From IMG/VR virus record IMGVR_UViG_3300018719_000003, positions 64,001 through 107,653 of that record: DNA of 43,653 nt; one strand, written 5' to 3'. Of this stretch, positions 22,591 through 30,835 are shown piece after piece. Position numbers and translations under genes: made by a program. The notes beneath the pieces were generated by a model. It did not search any database and was not told the origin of the DNA. It saw only the letters and a list, made by a program, of their open reading frames with translations. Position 1 is the stretch's first letter, and each line of letters starts with the position of its first letter. The stretch is from a virus.

Positions 22591-22683
22591 ATCTTCTCAC
22601 CCGTCCCTCTGTGAAGAAGGCGGGATGAGGCGATGTCCTCAAGTCAATAGCCAGCAGCAAAGCTGATTACTACCTGCTGGCTA
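22588..22683. repeat. Stem-loop element B plus a 10-bp inverted repeat
   Basis: TAAATC...CTCACCCGTC...GGCGGGATGAGG...GATGTCCTCAAGTC resembles the element after 22244. Directly after it, TAGCCAGCAG (22648) and CTGCTGGCTA (22674) form a perfect 10-bp inverted repeat. Confidence 0.5.
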
Positions 22684-22714
22684 CTACTCAAAACCACAGT
22701 TAGGAGCATTTTCA

Positions 22715-22867
22715 ATGTTATCAGCTCTCATTGCCGCCGCAGTCTTTGTATCAGGCTTCGGATGGTATCACACGCTAACTTGGCATGACTTCCTAGCGCA
22801 GACTCAATCTGAATGCAATAAGCCCGACCAATCACCAATGCCTGGATGCCCAAAGGAGAGTAAATAA
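22715..22867 (+). CDS. Small membrane or exported peptide with Cys pair
   Basis: 50 residues: MLSALIAAAVFVSGFGWYHT, then a polar tail with SECNKPDQS and MPGCPKESK. AGGAG lies 9 nt before the ATG. One hydrophobic N-terminal helix, either an anchor or signal. Stop and next start overlap by one base. Comparable in size to the two lipoproteins near 9-10 kb but without a clear lipobox. Confidence 0.55.
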   Translation: MLSALIAAAVFVSGFGWYHTLTWHDFLAQTQSECNKPDQSPMPGCPKESK

Positions 22868-23013
22868 TGTCAAAGCTAGATAGCCTCAAACAACGAATCG
22901 AGAACGAAATCGCGATAGCAACAGAACAGGACAATGACCAAGCTTTGCAGGTGCTGTCTGGACTAAAAACAGAAGTCGAAGAAATAGAGGCTGAAGAATC
23001 TGCCGAAAGCTAA
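22867..23013 (+). CDS. Small acidic coiled-coil protein
   Basis: 48 residues: MSKLDSLKQRIENEIAIATE, then VLSGLKTEVEEIEAEESAES. Strongly acidic coiled coil. Coupled to the previous gene (TAATG). AGGAGAG sits inside the previous gene before this ATG. The IS element lies shortly downstream. Confidence 0.55.
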   Translation: MSKLDSLKQRIENEIAIATEQDNDQALQVLSGLKTEVEEIEAEESAES

Positions 23014-23166
23014 ACAAAAAGCCCTCTAGCGGACAAAACTAGAAGGCAATGCCAGGGTGTTTCTACTCAACAAACCTGAATACGAGGAAGCGCACGGGAG
23101 CTTGATAGCCCCGCCAATTCATTGCGGGGTGGAAAAGCGACTCGGCAGTTTTAACTGCCGTGAATA

Positions 23167-23571
23167 TTAAGCATGATGCGGGTCGTTGATATACTCAGTA
23201 ATCTTAGCCGTCGTTACTTTGCCCGTGGCGTCATAAAAGTAAGAATGCGTCCAGAGTGTAGGTAGCTTAAGCAGATGAGAAAACTCCTTCCTAAGTAACC
23301 GAGATGAACGCCCCTTGAACGCCTTAACAACTGAGTTAATCGGGGTCTTTGGGTCGTACTCCACCAACAAGTGAACATGATCTGGAGCAATTTCCATCGC
23401 CCTTATAATCCACCCTCTTTCCACTGCTACATCTGTAAGAATCTGATTTAACCTAAGCCTGACCTCTCCCACGAGGACAGGCTTTCTGCGTTTAGGTATC
23501 CAAACTAAGTGGACATTCGCCATTCCTACTGAATGTCTCGTGCGATTATATTGTCGTTCTTGAGTATTCAT
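23167..23571 (-). CDS. tnpA: IS200/IS605 TnpA, HUH Y1 transposase
   Basis: 134 residues, usual length. The HUH motif is in APDHVHLLVEYDP and the catalytic Tyr in AKITEYINDP near the C-terminus; KAFKGRSSRLLRKEF and LWTHSYFYDATG are family signatures. It excises and inserts the element as single-stranded DNA at subterminal hairpins. Looks intact, so the element may be active. Confidence 0.9.
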   Translation of the reverse strand: MNTQERQYNRTRHSVGMANVHLVWIPKRRKPVLVGEVRLRLNQILTDVAVERGWIIRAMEIAPDHVHLLVEYDPKTPINSVVKAFKGRSSRLLRKEFSHLLKLPTLWTHSYFYDATGKVTTAKITEYINDPHHA

Positions 23572-23634
23572 TTACTTAGAAATGCAGTACACTCTTATTG
23601 TATATGTGTAGCGTCCTTCAACAGGAGTAAGTTT

Positions 23635-25017
23635 TTGCCTCGTTCCCAAACCCCATCATTTGTTGCCACTCTCCCGCTAAAAACCTCTAGCTCCGACGAG
23701 AAGGAACTAGAGGCAAGATTCAATGCAGCACAGAACTTATACAACGCTGTCCTGAGTGAATCTAAAAAGCGACTGGAATTGGTACGCAATAGTGAGGCTT
23801 ATCAAGAGGCGATAAAGACTCCCAAGAAGGATAAGAAGCTACGCTCTGAACGATTTAAAACAGCAAGAGCTGCTTATCGCTACTCCGAATATGACCTGCA
23901 TGAGTTCGCAGCGTGTACAGCTAAGGCATCAAAATGGATAGCCCAAAAAGTAGATGCTCAGGCTGCTCAGACAATTGCGACTCGTGCTTTTAAAGCATCT
24001 GAGAGGATGTTAGTTGGCAATGCCAAAAAGGTTAGGTTCAAAGGGAAGGGGCGCTACCGTTCAATTGAAGGGAAAACTAATAAGCAGGGTATTCGATTCA
24101 AGGATGAGTGTTTAGTTTGGGGGAAACTCCAAATCCCCATTCTCATTGACAAGAATGACCCCGTCATCCTGCACGCCCTTGGTTCTCCCATTAAGTTCTG
24201 TCGGATTGTCAGGAAAATCATTAAAGGCAGACAACGATGGTATATCCAGCTTGTCTGCGAAGGGTTTCCTTATGTCAAAACAGAGAACAAATTAGGGAAG
24301 GGTGTTGTTGGGGTTGACCTCAATGTTTCCGCTGCTGGAATTGTTTCTGACCAGAAAGCATCTCTTTCTGAATTCTGCTCAGAGCTTAATCAGCGAGAGC
24401 AGGAAATTAAGAGACTTCAACGACAAAACTCTCGACAACTTCGAGCTAACAATCCCCAGAATTATGAGCCAGACTTTAAGACTCGACGGGGGAACAAGGT
24501 TGTTACTAAAAGAGGAAAAGTCAAGAAGGGTTCTAAACAGTGGAATCGCAGTAGGCGCTACCTCAAAACCCAAGCCAAAAAAGCAGAGATTCAGAGGCGT
24601 CAACAAGAGCACCGGAAATCCCTGCACGGTCAACTAGTAAATGAGGTTATTCGCCAAGGCAACCACTTCAAGATGGAAAAAGTTTCTGTCAAGGCGTGGC
24701 AGAAAAACTGGGGGAAACAGATTGGTTATAAAGCCCCAGGTGAATTTCAATCCCGCTTAGTTCGCAAGGCTGAAAGTGCTGGCGGACGGGTGGACAAGTT
24801 TTCTTGCCAAAAAACAAAACTCTCCCAAACTTGTGTGTGTGGGAGAGTGGAGAAAAAGTCGCTGTCTCAGCGTATTCATATTTGTGAATGCGGTGTAAAA
24901 GTTAAACGAGACGTACTGAGCGCATTTTTGGCAAGAAGCGTCACTGACGATAGTCTCATCATGCCCTTAGTCCTTGATGACTGGGGGAGGTTGGAAGCAA
25001 CGCTCAGGCAGGTATGA
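23635..25017 (+). CDS. tnpB: TnpB, RNA-guided RuvC-type nuclease
   Basis: 460 residues from a TTG at 23635, with AGGAG 9 nt upstream; the frame extends upstream into tnpA as shadow. RuvC residues are present: GVVGVDLNVSAAG (Asp), FKMEKVSVKAWQ (Glu) and VKRDVLSAFLAR (Asp), plus the zinc ribbon CVCG...CECG. TnpB cuts DNA guided by an RNA made from the element's right end, promoting retention of the IS. Divergent from tnpA. Intact. Confidence 0.9.
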   Translation: MPRSQTPSFVATLPLKTSSSDEKELEARFNAAQNLYNAVLSESKKRLELVRNSEAYQEAIKTPKKDKKLRSERFKTARAAYRYSEYDLHEFAACTAKASKWIAQKVDAQAAQTIATRAFKASERMLVGNAKKVRFKGKGRYRSIEGKTNKQGIRFKDECLVWGKLQIPILIDKNDPVILHALGSPIKFCRIVRKIIKGRQRWYIQLVCEGFPYVKTENKLGKGVVGVDLNVSAAGIVSDQKASLSEFCSELNQREQEIKRLQRQNSRQLRANNPQNYEPDFKTRRGNKVVTKRGKVKKGSKQWNRSRRYLKTQAKKAEIQRRQQEHRKSLHGQLVNEVIRQGNHFKMEKVSVKAWQKNWGKQIGYKAPGEFQSRLVRKAESAGGRVDKFSCQKTKLSQTCVCGRVEKKSLSQRIHICECGVKVKRDVLSAFLARSVTDDSLIMPLVLDDWGRLEATLRQV

Positions 25018-25190
25018 TGAGTAACAAATTGCGAGCAAGTAAGCACTGCCGAAAGCAGGAAAGGTCAGTTTTCCTCAGAGCAATTCTGCCTAGATTTCTT
25101 CAAGAAATAAGGAAGTCGGAGACAGCAGGTCACACGAAACCTTATGTATTGAAGAACCCCCGATTTTCTAAATCGGGGAGTTATCAGAGT
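25018..25190 (+). ncRNA. Predicted omega RNA / right end of the IS
   Basis: In IS605 elements the guide RNA (reRNA) covers the 3' end of tnpB and the right end. The hairpin CCCCGATTT-tct-AAATCGGGG followed by AGTTATCAG is a plausible scaffold end; sequence after about 25190 would be the guide. Extent inferred, not seen directly. Confidence 0.4.
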
Positions 25191-25202
25191 TAGATCAACA
25201 TC

Positions 25203-25373
25203 ATGACACACCAAATCGACTACTCTATAGTTCAACCAACCAAGCAAGAGATCACAACCCAACCAACCACACTAGACCAGCTAGCTAGCCAGATCAAGGA
25301 AGTGGAAACAGGCACAGAACTAGCCAAAGCCAAGTCACGGACGCTGAAGATGTTCTGTAACTGGAACATTTAA
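25203..25373 (+). CDS. Small hypothetical protein next to the IS
   Basis: 56 residues: MTHQIDYSIVQPTKQEITTQ, helical TLDQLASQIKEVETGTELAK, and a C-terminus SRTLKMFCNWNI. Followed by a terminator at 25401. No ribosome site; the insertion may have replaced its native promoter. Thr/Gln-rich start. No family recognised. Confidence 0.45.
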   Translation: MTHQIDYSIVQPTKQEITTQPTTLDQLASQIKEVETGTELAKAKSRTLKMFCNWNI

Positions 25374-25400
25374 TTTTCGGTCAAATCTGATACAAAAATA

Positions 25401-25431
25401 AACCCGCCCAATAACACAAAAGCGGGTTTTC
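25401..25431 (+). terminator. Intrinsic terminator
   Basis: AACCCGC / GCGGGTT stem with a 14-nt A-rich loop, then TTTTCTTG. Confidence 0.75.
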
Positions 25432-25446
25432 TTGTAGCTGCTAAGT

Positions 25447-25463
25447 GACCGGAGACTCCGGTC
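25447..25463. repeat. Copy of dispersed palindrome GACCGGAGACTCCGGTC
   Basis: Perfect 17-bp copy 16 nt after the terminator hairpin, in a gene-free stretch (25432-25636) that otherwise shows nothing clear. Confidence 0.8.
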
Positions 25464-25636
25464 GGTATCATTGTGAATCTACTGGTATAGCCAAAAACAA
25501 TCTACAGCCGCTGCCCGCCCAGAAGAAATAGATCGCTTTAGAATAAGCAGGTGGAAAGCATCACCAGGTATCAGTGAGCATTTTACTTTCCCTGTCAACA
25601 CTCATCAAGCAAATACGCACCTACTTCCAAATAACT

Positions 25637-25789
25637 ATGATTCAGTTAGAACCCAAGAAGAAGCAGGACTCTCCCAATACTGACGCCAATACCAGTACTG
25701 GGAGCAAGCGAGAAACAGACGGTTCCGTAATTAGATCATCTAACTACGGAACCAGCGAACCAGATCCAAGCAAACAAAACGGCGGTTAA
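25637..25789 (+). CDS. Possible small polar protein
   Basis: 50 residues from the ATG at 25637: MIQLEPKKKQDSPNTDANTS, then Ser/Asn-rich to KQNGG. The frame opens at a GTG at 25574. No ribosome site, low complexity, and a long hairpin lies inside it, so coding status is doubtful. Converges with 25786-26607 with a 4-nt overlap. Confidence 0.3.
   Translation: MIQLEPKKKQDSPNTDANTSTGSKRETDGSVIRSSNYGTSEPDPSKQNGG
25721..25753. repeat. 16-bp near-perfect inverted repeat at convergent gene ends
   Basis: GGTTCCGTAATTAGAT (25721) pairs with ATCTAACTACGGAACC (25738) at 15 of 16 positions with a one-base centre. Probably a bidirectional transcription or mRNA-end structure. Confidence 0.65.
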
Positions 25790-26607
25790 CCGATTAGCGC
25801 ACCATTGCGGGTAACGTCACTCAATAGTTGTTCTACATCACCTTCATAAGTCAAAATTTCATCACATACCGCATGAAATGCCGGAAACTCGTAATACTTG
25901 GTTAGTTTGTGGCAAAAGTGTGCCAAATAAACCAAGTGATAGTCCCCTACCGCGTCTAGTGTTCCTTCGTCAGTCTTCAAAAAACTTTCCAGCATTTCAA
26001 GTCCAGCGTTAAACCGCAACGGTTCGTTTCGGTCGTAACCCATTGCATCAGCGATCGCTTCTAAGTCTTCTTCCTCTAGGTTCTCTAGGGGAAGATTTTT
26101 TATACGCAATGTGGCGACCAAGATCGCCTTAAGCTTCAAATGCCGAGGAGAACCCACTTCTATTAGTTCAAATCCGCGTGTATTACTCATCTCACAATCT
26201 CCCACCACTTCCTTATCAAAAGGAAGGGTACAGGATTGTGGCTGCGATCGCACTAGGGGGATTTCCCCGTCTTTTGCAGCTGGCTTAAGCAGTGCAACTT
26301 GTTGGTGCATTAACTCGGCTAGTAAACTCGCCTGGATATGATGCGGAAGCTCTCGGATTTGGTCTACAAGGCTAGGTTTCCCTTCAAGCCAGTCTCGCGT
26401 CTGTTCTGGCGTTTCGTTTCTATCCCATGCCAGACAAAGTAAAGTATGTAGCCGAATCGGTTCTGTTAAGGTTCCTTCTAGCCAAGGCTTGGCTGTAGTT
26501 TTATCTACCCCGATTCGGCAAGTCCATGCTCGGATTGAGCCTTCTTCCCGGACTCGACGCTGGCAATATTCTTTCAATCTGTGTTTGTATCCTTCTCCGA
26601 AAATCAA
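25786..26607 (-). CDS. Hypothetical protein with HTH-like N-terminus
   Basis: 273 residues; start uncertain (TTG at 26607 is very close to GGAG). N-terminal [14 protein letters not shown] and [20 protein letters not shown] may be an HTH that recognises a DNA site. The C-terminal half is helical and acidic ([40 protein letters not shown]). Divergent from the sigma-factor unit; may regulate it. Unnamed family. Confidence 0.55.
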   Translation of the reverse strand: MIFGEGYKHRLKEYCQRRVREEGSIRAWTCRIGVDKTTAKPWLEGTLTEPIRLHTLLCLAWDRNETPEQTRDWLEGKPSLVDQIRELPHHIQASLLAELMHQQVALLKPAAKDGEIPLVRSQPQSCTLPFDKEVVGDCEMSNTRGFELIEVGSPRHLKLKAILVATLRIKNLPLENLEEEDLEAIADAMGYDRNEPLRFNAGLEMLESFLKTDEGTLDAVGDYHLVYLAHFCHKLTKYYEFPAFHAVCDEILTYEGDVEQLLSDVTRNGALIG

Positions 26608-26761
26608 CTCCTTCCCCTCCCAATATTCAGTTTTGTTTTAACTGCAATCAAATTACCAAAAAATTCATTGCAAAGTGGTGGGTGTAACCGCCATTTACGC
26701 GATACGATAAGCAAAAAATACCCCCAGGCGTGGGGGATGGTTCATTACAAGTTAAACCAGT
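26608..26761. promoter_or_regulatory. Divergent promoter region with hairpin
   Basis: Between 25786-26607 (minus) and 26762 (plus). Holds a CCCCCA-GGCG-TGGGGG hairpin at 26721-26736 about 25 nt before the ATG, a possible leader regulator. No further motif identified. Confidence 0.4.
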
Positions 26762-26950
26762 ATGACACGACAAGAAGATGTAGAATTCCGGTTGAGGTAT
26801 CAGCTCGATCAGTCCCAAAGAGAGGCAGGTGGATTGCGAATGGCTCTTATTCACATCCTCCAGGAAGGGCAGGTCACTCCGGAGCTAAGGAAAAAAGCTT
26901 ACTTGGCACTAAACAACGGAGAAAAAGTCGTGGCGAGGGAGCAGGCATGA
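26762..26950 (+). CDS. Small helical protein upstream of the sigma gene
   Basis: 62 residues: [20 protein letters not shown], then [20 protein letters not shown]. Helical and charged. Overlaps the sigma-factor start as ATGA, so it is co-translated; could be an anti-sigma or adaptor peptide, but no family match was recognised. The frame of the sigma gene reads through this region as a shadow. Confidence 0.5.
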   Translation: MTRQEDVEFRLRYQLDQSQREAGGLRMALIHILQEGQVTPELRKKAYLALNNGEKVVAREQA

Positions 26951-27957
26951 GTAATGCAACGCACCCCAAAGTCCGTGTCACTATTCCCGAACCTAAAACC
27001 TATAACGGACGGGTTGAAGGCTCCCGAAAGCTAGACACCGACCCAGTACGCCGCTACCTCCGAGATATTGGCAGAATCCCACTTCTAAAGCCAGAGCAGG
27101 AATTAGAGCTAGCTTACCAAGTCGGCAGTGGCTGTCTTAAAGCCAAGCAGAAACTGGTCGAATCCAACCTCCGATTAGTGGTGAGTATTGCCACCAAGTA
27201 CCAGAAACGCGGACTACCCTTGCTAGACCTCATTCAAGAAGGAAGCCAAGGCTGCCAACGTGCTGCCGAGAAGTTTGACCCGACGAAAGGCTATAAGTTC
27301 TCGACTTACGCAACTTGGTGGATTCGGCAGTCGATTACGCGCGCCATTGACAACCAAAAAGATGTAGTTCGCAAGCCAAATCACATTCACGATACAGTAA
27401 CGCAACTTGGCAAAGTCGAGAGAGTAATTGCCCGACACCAAGGAATGCCCCCGACCATTTGGCAAGTTGCAAACTACCTCTTAGACTTTGAGTCAAACAT
27501 CAGAGAAAGCAGCATAAAAACATGGGCTATTGAGTACCGAAAGATAGATACTACTGATGAGCGCAGGGAAGAATTATTAGCAAAGTCTGTCGAACAAATC
27601 CGCTGGATAAAAAGTGTCACCAGAAAAGCACAATCGCTCAACAGAATTGTTAGTGAAGGCAATCAAAGAAATGTAGAATTTATCGACTGGTTAACAAAAC
27701 CAGGAAGTGAAAATGCCGCTAAGGAGATCGACAAGTCTTTGGCAGTGAAAAAACTGAAAGAAGCGATCGCCCAACTCAGTCCAAAACAGCAGGAGGTTAT
27801 CTTAATGCGATTCGGTTTTTGTGGCAATGCCATGAGCCTTAATCAAATTGCCAAAAAACTAAAAATAAGTACACAAGGAGTGCAGCAAACTCAAAATAGA
27901 GCGCTGTGCAATCTTGCTTTTCACTTACAAGGATTAGAAGGAGTCTTGGAATGGTAG
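26947..27957 (+). CDS. Sigma-70 family RNA polymerase sigma factor (group 2/3-like)
   Basis: 336 residues from the ATG at 26947. Region 1.2: [20 protein letters not shown]; region 2: [20 protein letters not shown], then [19 protein letters not shown]; region 4: [20 protein letters not shown] and [20 protein letters not shown]. Very like cyanobacterial SigB/SigC-type factors, with an unusual [13 protein letters not shown] in 2.2 where hosts have G.I/L..A..KFD. The centre (regions 3) diverges. Would direct host polymerase to phage promoters. Confidence 0.85.
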   Translation: MSNATHPKVRVTIPEPKTYNGRVEGSRKLDTDPVRRYLRDIGRIPLLKPEQELELAYQVGSGCLKAKQKLVESNLRLVVSIATKYQKRGLPLLDLIQEGSQGCQRAAEKFDPTKGYKFSTYATWWIRQSITRAIDNQKDVVRKPNHIHDTVTQLGKVERVIARHQGMPPTIWQVANYLLDFESNIRESSIKTWAIEYRKIDTTDERREELLAKSVEQIRWIKSVTRKAQSLNRIVSEGNQRNVEFIDWLTKPGSENAAKEIDKSLAVKKLKEAIAQLSPKQQEVILMRFGFCGNAMSLNQIAKKLKISTQGVQQTQNRALCNLAFHLQGLEGVLEW

Positions 27958-28766
27958 CTTCACGCATCCCAACACCCCCAGCTGTTCGAGTTGTTAAAGC
28001 TGCCAGCCTAGAAAATGCTGCCACTGCGCCACTAGAAGAGTTGGGTGAAGTGCGGACTCAATTCCTTCGTTTAAGCCCTGAAAGAACAGGACATCCTTGG
28101 CACGGAGATAGCCCAGATCAGATTAATCAAGGTGAAATTCGTAACTGCATTTCTGCATTGAAAGATTGCCAAGCGGAACGAGTCAGGTTATGGACAATAG
28201 AGCGCAAAATCCTGATGCGCTTGCATGACACTGAGGCACACAAGCACCCTGACATTAATCTGCCATCGTTTCAACAGTTTCTAGTTAAATACTTTGATAA
28301 AACTGCTGCTGAACTTTACCGAAAGGAAGTGGCAGCGGCAAGGATAGAACGAGCGCTAGAACTGCCACCAGGTAGCTACTCAATCCACCAGCTTAAGCCA
28401 TTGCAAAGGTTCAGAGCATTTGTCCCAGTGGGCAGCCACCAAGCCCCAAAAACAGAGGGTAGTTCACACAAAGTATTCAGGGGGAAACAAAACGTCGAAG
28501 AGTATGGAGTCAAGCCTAATCCCAAAGGCATCGAGAGGGTTAGAGAGTGCTGGGCGATCGCCTGCAAGGAGTCGGGTAATGATCGACCAAAAACCCCACA
28601 CATTGAAGCTGCGGTGCAGGAGATGGCTCGACGCTATCCCGAAGATTACGGGCACAAGAAAACGACTTCTTTGCTAAAGCGGTGGAAGGAAAGAGCGATC
28701 TCTGCTGAAGCAAGAGTCAAGGAATTAGAGCAAATCTTAAGTGATCGGAACTCCGGTCAAAGTTAA
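27951..28766 (+). CDS. Hypothetical protein downstream of sigma factor
   Basis: 271 residues from the ATG at 27951 (AGGAG 7 nt upstream, 8-nt overlap with sigma). Helical; [20 protein letters not shown] and [20 protein letters not shown] are the most distinct pieces, then a coiled-coil end ([19 protein letters not shown]). Could be a DNA-binding or replication-initiator-type protein; not recognised. A degenerate copy of the dispersed palindrome lies at its 3' end (28743-28758). Confidence 0.5.
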   Translation: MVASRIPTPPAVRVVKAASLENAATAPLEELGEVRTQFLRLSPERTGHPWHGDSPDQINQGEIRNCISALKDCQAERVRLWTIERKILMRLHDTEAHKHPDINLPSFQQFLVKYFDKTAAELYRKEVAAARIERALELPPGSYSIHQLKPLQRFRAFVPVGSHQAPKTEGSSHKVFRGKQNVEEYGVKPNPKGIERVRECWAIACKESGNDRPKTPHIEAAVQEMARRYPEDYGHKKTTSLLKRWKERAISAEARVKELEQILSDRNSGQS

Positions 28767-28800
28767 CAAGATCGCCCCATCTTTACGGTGGGATTTTTCT

Positions 28801-28998
28801 ATGCCAAAACTCAACGAATTAATCCCACCTCCTCTGAAAAAAGTCTGTCCAGTATTCCCATGTTCTACCTGCCGATACTGGGTCGGACAGTACCGTTTTG
28901 GTGTGCCATTGCTGTGCCAAATTAAGCACCAAGGAATGAGACAGGACGAAATCAACTGTCACTATTACCAACCAAGAAACAATGACAGTACCTACTAA
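28801..28998 (+). CDS. Small Cys-rich protein
   Basis: 65 residues from the ATG at 28801; the frame opens earlier at 28741. CPVFPCSTCRYWVGQYRFG and LLCQIKHQGM plus NCHYYQPR contain five Cys and two His, probably zinc-binding. Next gene overlaps by 17 nt. No named family. Confidence 0.5.
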   Translation: MPKLNELIPPPLKKVCPVFPCSTCRYWVGQYRFGVPLLCQIKHQGMRQDEINCHYYQPRNNDSTY

Positions 28999-29272
28999 GC
29001 CAATCTCAAATGTTGTTCAGTTACTCGAAAACGCAGGCTTTCATTTCATTGGCTTCGACTGCCTTGAAGATGTAATCATTTTTGACCAAGAAACTGACGC
29101 GGAGAAAATACTTAACTGGGAGATTCAGTCGGAGCCTTTTATCTGCATATCTCACACTCCTACAGGGGCTTGGTGGATTCCACCTACCTGTGTCTACAGA
29201 CTTACCGAAGCCAAGCGGTTGTTGTGGATTGGGATTAGGCAGGATTTGGAATTGCTGGAGGCGGCGGCGTGA
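28982..29272 (+). CDS. Small hypothetical protein
   Basis: 96 residues: FHFIGFDCLEDVIIFDQETD in the middle, then GAWWIPPTCVYRLTEAKRLL. Alpha/beta appearance, no known motif. Overlaps both neighbours by a few bases, so it sits in the same unit as 29269 and 29516. Confidence 0.5.
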   Translation: MTVPTKPISNVVQLLENAGFHFIGFDCLEDVIIFDQETDAEKILNWEIQSEPFICISHTPTGAWWIPPTCVYRLTEAKRLLWIGIRQDLELLEAAA

Positions 29273-29523
29273 CTTGTGGACACTTTAACTTCACGGTGCG
29301 AGATCGCTGGATATTTTGCTCAGATTGCGACGCTGGTATTGATGCCAATAGTCATCGAGGCTTAAGAATGCTTGCCAGAAAACGAGGCGATCGCAAACTC
29401 GACCCATCCCAGTTGGCTACATTTCGCGCGTTGCAGGATTCCTACAGGGAGATAGCACTGCTGGCGGGTACAACTGACCCTGATGGCATCCAGGCGTATC
29501 TGGAGAGGAGGCACGGTGGTTAA
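29269..29523 (+). CDS. Small zinc-ribbon-like protein
   Basis: 84 residues from a GTG. TCGHFNFTVRDRWIFCSDCD gives C-x-H ... C-x-x-C, a possible zinc knuckle; the rest is helical (SQLATFRALQDSYREIALLA). ATGA/GTGA-type overlap with the previous gene. Function unknown. Confidence 0.5.
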   Translation: MTCGHFNFTVRDRWIFCSDCDAGIDANSHRGLRMLARKRGDRKLDPSQLATFRALQDSYREIALLAGTTDPDGIQAYLERRHGG

Positions 29524-29779
29524 CCTAAAGCTAACAACAGACGAGTTACTTGACCTTGAGAACGCACTTGATATGTTGCGAGTCTATACTCTGCCGAACT
29601 TTCCCGCGACTCCTGAACAGAAGCTGGCTAGCCTGTCTAGATTGGTGACACCAAAGACGCTGTTGATTCTGAGCAAAATCCATCTGGAGTTGGGGCGATC
29701 ACACGAAGCTCACACTGTGTTCGCTTTGGCGCGGGAGCTAGAGGCAGTAGGGGAAGAGGATAGGGGGACGGGACGGTGA
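29516..29779 (+). CDS. Small helical protein
   Basis: 87 residues from the GTG at 29516, preceded by GAGGAGG. Helical: LTTDELLDLENALDMLRVYT, KTLLILSKIHLELGRSHEAH. TPR-like appearance but only one repeat. Converges with the GIY-YIG gene 29793-30449. Confidence 0.5.
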   Translation: MVNLKLTTDELLDLENALDMLRVYTLPNFPATPEQKLASLSRLVTPKTLLILSKIHLELGRSHEAHTVFALARELEAVGEEDRGTGR

Positions 29780-29792
29780 GCTATTCTTCCTC

Positions 29793-30449
29793 TCAAGCGG
29801 CTGTGGCTTGGGGCTTACGCATTTTCTCAGCACGAAAATCAGAGCGCTGGGGAGCATTTTTTTGCGTTCTTAGCTCCTCAATCCCAGCGGTTAGTTCAGC
29901 CATACTCATGCCATCACAAAGTTTTGGAGCTATTTCTCTAAGCGTGTCTAGCGATGGCGATCGCTTTCCATTTACCCATCTTGACCAAGTCTCTAAAGCT
30001 ATACCAGACTCTTTCGCTAGTTTGACTAGACCTGTACCCAGAAACTCATCAACCTTCGATTCTCGAAAAAGTAGAGCATTCCACAAATATTCAGAATCAT
30101 TAGGTAAGCAAGGGGTAGGCTCAATTTCCTCTCTTAACCTTGGCTTGACCGGGCTTCTATTTAATAGGGGGTTCCACGCCTTAATCAAGGCTGACTCAAT
30201 CGAGTGTAAAAGCTTAACGTCAACGCACTCTAGCCAAGCAATCCTTGTATTCGGATATTCACTCTTTATTTGCTTGATTCGATGATGTTGCTTCCACCGC
30301 GCTCGAAAATTAACAGTTCTGCCAATGTAAATAATTGCTTCTTCGGCAGAAATAACAAAATAAATTCCTCCACTAGTTGGCAAATTACTTTTGCTCTTAA
30401 AAGGAATCGAGGGCAAATCATTAACACTGACATCTTCAACAGCAAGCAC
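29793..30449 (-). CDS. GIY-YIG nuclease domain protein with C-terminal XRE-like HTH
   Basis: 218 residues from a GTG at 30449 (GAGGAGG 6 nt upstream). GGIYFVIS, then IIYIGRTVNFRARW, QHHRIKQIK and LLHSIESALIKAWNPLLN are the GIY-YIG core. The C-terminal VKLAKESGIALETWSRWVNG is an XRE-type helix-turn-helix. Paralogous to 813-1346 in the nuclease half but with an unrelated DNA-binding half. Overlaps the small XRE gene just upstream by 14 nt, repeating the regulator + nuclease pairing seen at 813-1480. Confidence 0.75.
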   Translation of the reverse strand: MLAVEDVSVNDLPSIPFKSKSNLPTSGGIYFVISAEEAIIYIGRTVNFRARWKQHHRIKQIKSEYPNTRIAWLECVDVKLLHSIESALIKAWNPLLNRSPVKPRLREEIEPTPCLPNDSEYLWNALLFRESKVDEFLGTGLVKLAKESGIALETWSRWVNGKRSPSLDTLREIAPKLCDGMSMAELTAGIEELRTQKNAPQRSDFRAEKMRKPQATAA

Positions 30450-30654
30450 AATCAACCTCCTCAACTAAGTCAGCTAGTCGGCACTTCAATACCTTGCAAA
30501 TGGTTGCCAATGATTCACCGTCTATTCTTGGCATCTCGTCAGCAGACTTCATTCGTGATATGGAAGTCCAATGAACCCCTAGTGCCTCAGCTAGATCTTT
30601 ATTCTTTACCTTCCTGTCAGCCATTAACTGGCGAAGGTTCCACTTTAATTTCAC
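30436..30654 (-). CDS. Small XRE-family HTH regulator
   Basis: 72 residues from a GTG, ribosome site AAAGG. LRQLMADRKVKNKDLAEALG and VHWTSISRMKSADEMPRIDG form the XRE helix-turn-helix, followed by LATICKVLKCRLADLVE (Cro/CI C-terminal helix). A TATACT -10 lies about 40 nt upstream. Likely autoregulates the pair with the GIY-YIG gene and may repress 30836 onward. Confidence 0.75.
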   Translation of the reverse strand: MKLKWNLRQLMADRKVKNKDLAEALGVHWTSISRMKSADEMPRIDGESLATICKVLKCRLADLVEEVDCACC

Positions 30655-30835
30655 TACCCTTTCCTCTTGGCTTTTCTTTTTCTAGTATAGCAAATATCGC
30701 TCAAATGTTGAAAAAATGCTATTATAAAGAGAAGACGCAAGGGTTAGCCCCCAAAAGCGAAACCCACCTGCTGGTAACGGGTGAGTCTCTGGTTCCTTAA
30801 ACATTACTCCGCTCCCAAGAGGGCGGTCATTTTCA
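30655..30835. promoter_or_regulatory. Divergent promoter region with possible structured leader
   Basis: Minus-strand -10 TATACT for the XRE gene; inverted TATAGC and GCTATTATA motifs flank it as operator candidates. Plus-strand leader has CACC/GGTG-type and CCGCTC/GGGCGG hairpins between 30760 and 30825, just before the 30836 start. Confidence 0.4.

Larger units (their letters stand above)
23107..25190. mobile_element. IS200/IS605-type insertion sequence (tnpA and tnpB divergent)
   Basis: Contains a Y1 transposase gene (minus) and a TnpB gene (plus). The left end has two hairpins typical of subterminal IS605 structures: CCCCGC/GCGGGG (23109-23129) and CGGCAGTT/AACTGCCG (23143-23160). The right end has CCCCGATTT/AAATCGGGG near 25155-25177. 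Immediately left of the element is TTGAT (23102-23106), the target of the ISDra2 group. Exact ends are estimated. Confidence 0.75.

Noticed and set aside
23533-23634. Longer N-terminus for TnpB
   Set aside because: Overlaps tnpA antisense; a good ribosome site precedes the TTG at 23635 and typical TnpB starts near there.
29776-30285. Plus-strand ORF of 169 codons
   Set aside because: Antisense to the GIY-YIG/HTH gene, whose domains are clear.
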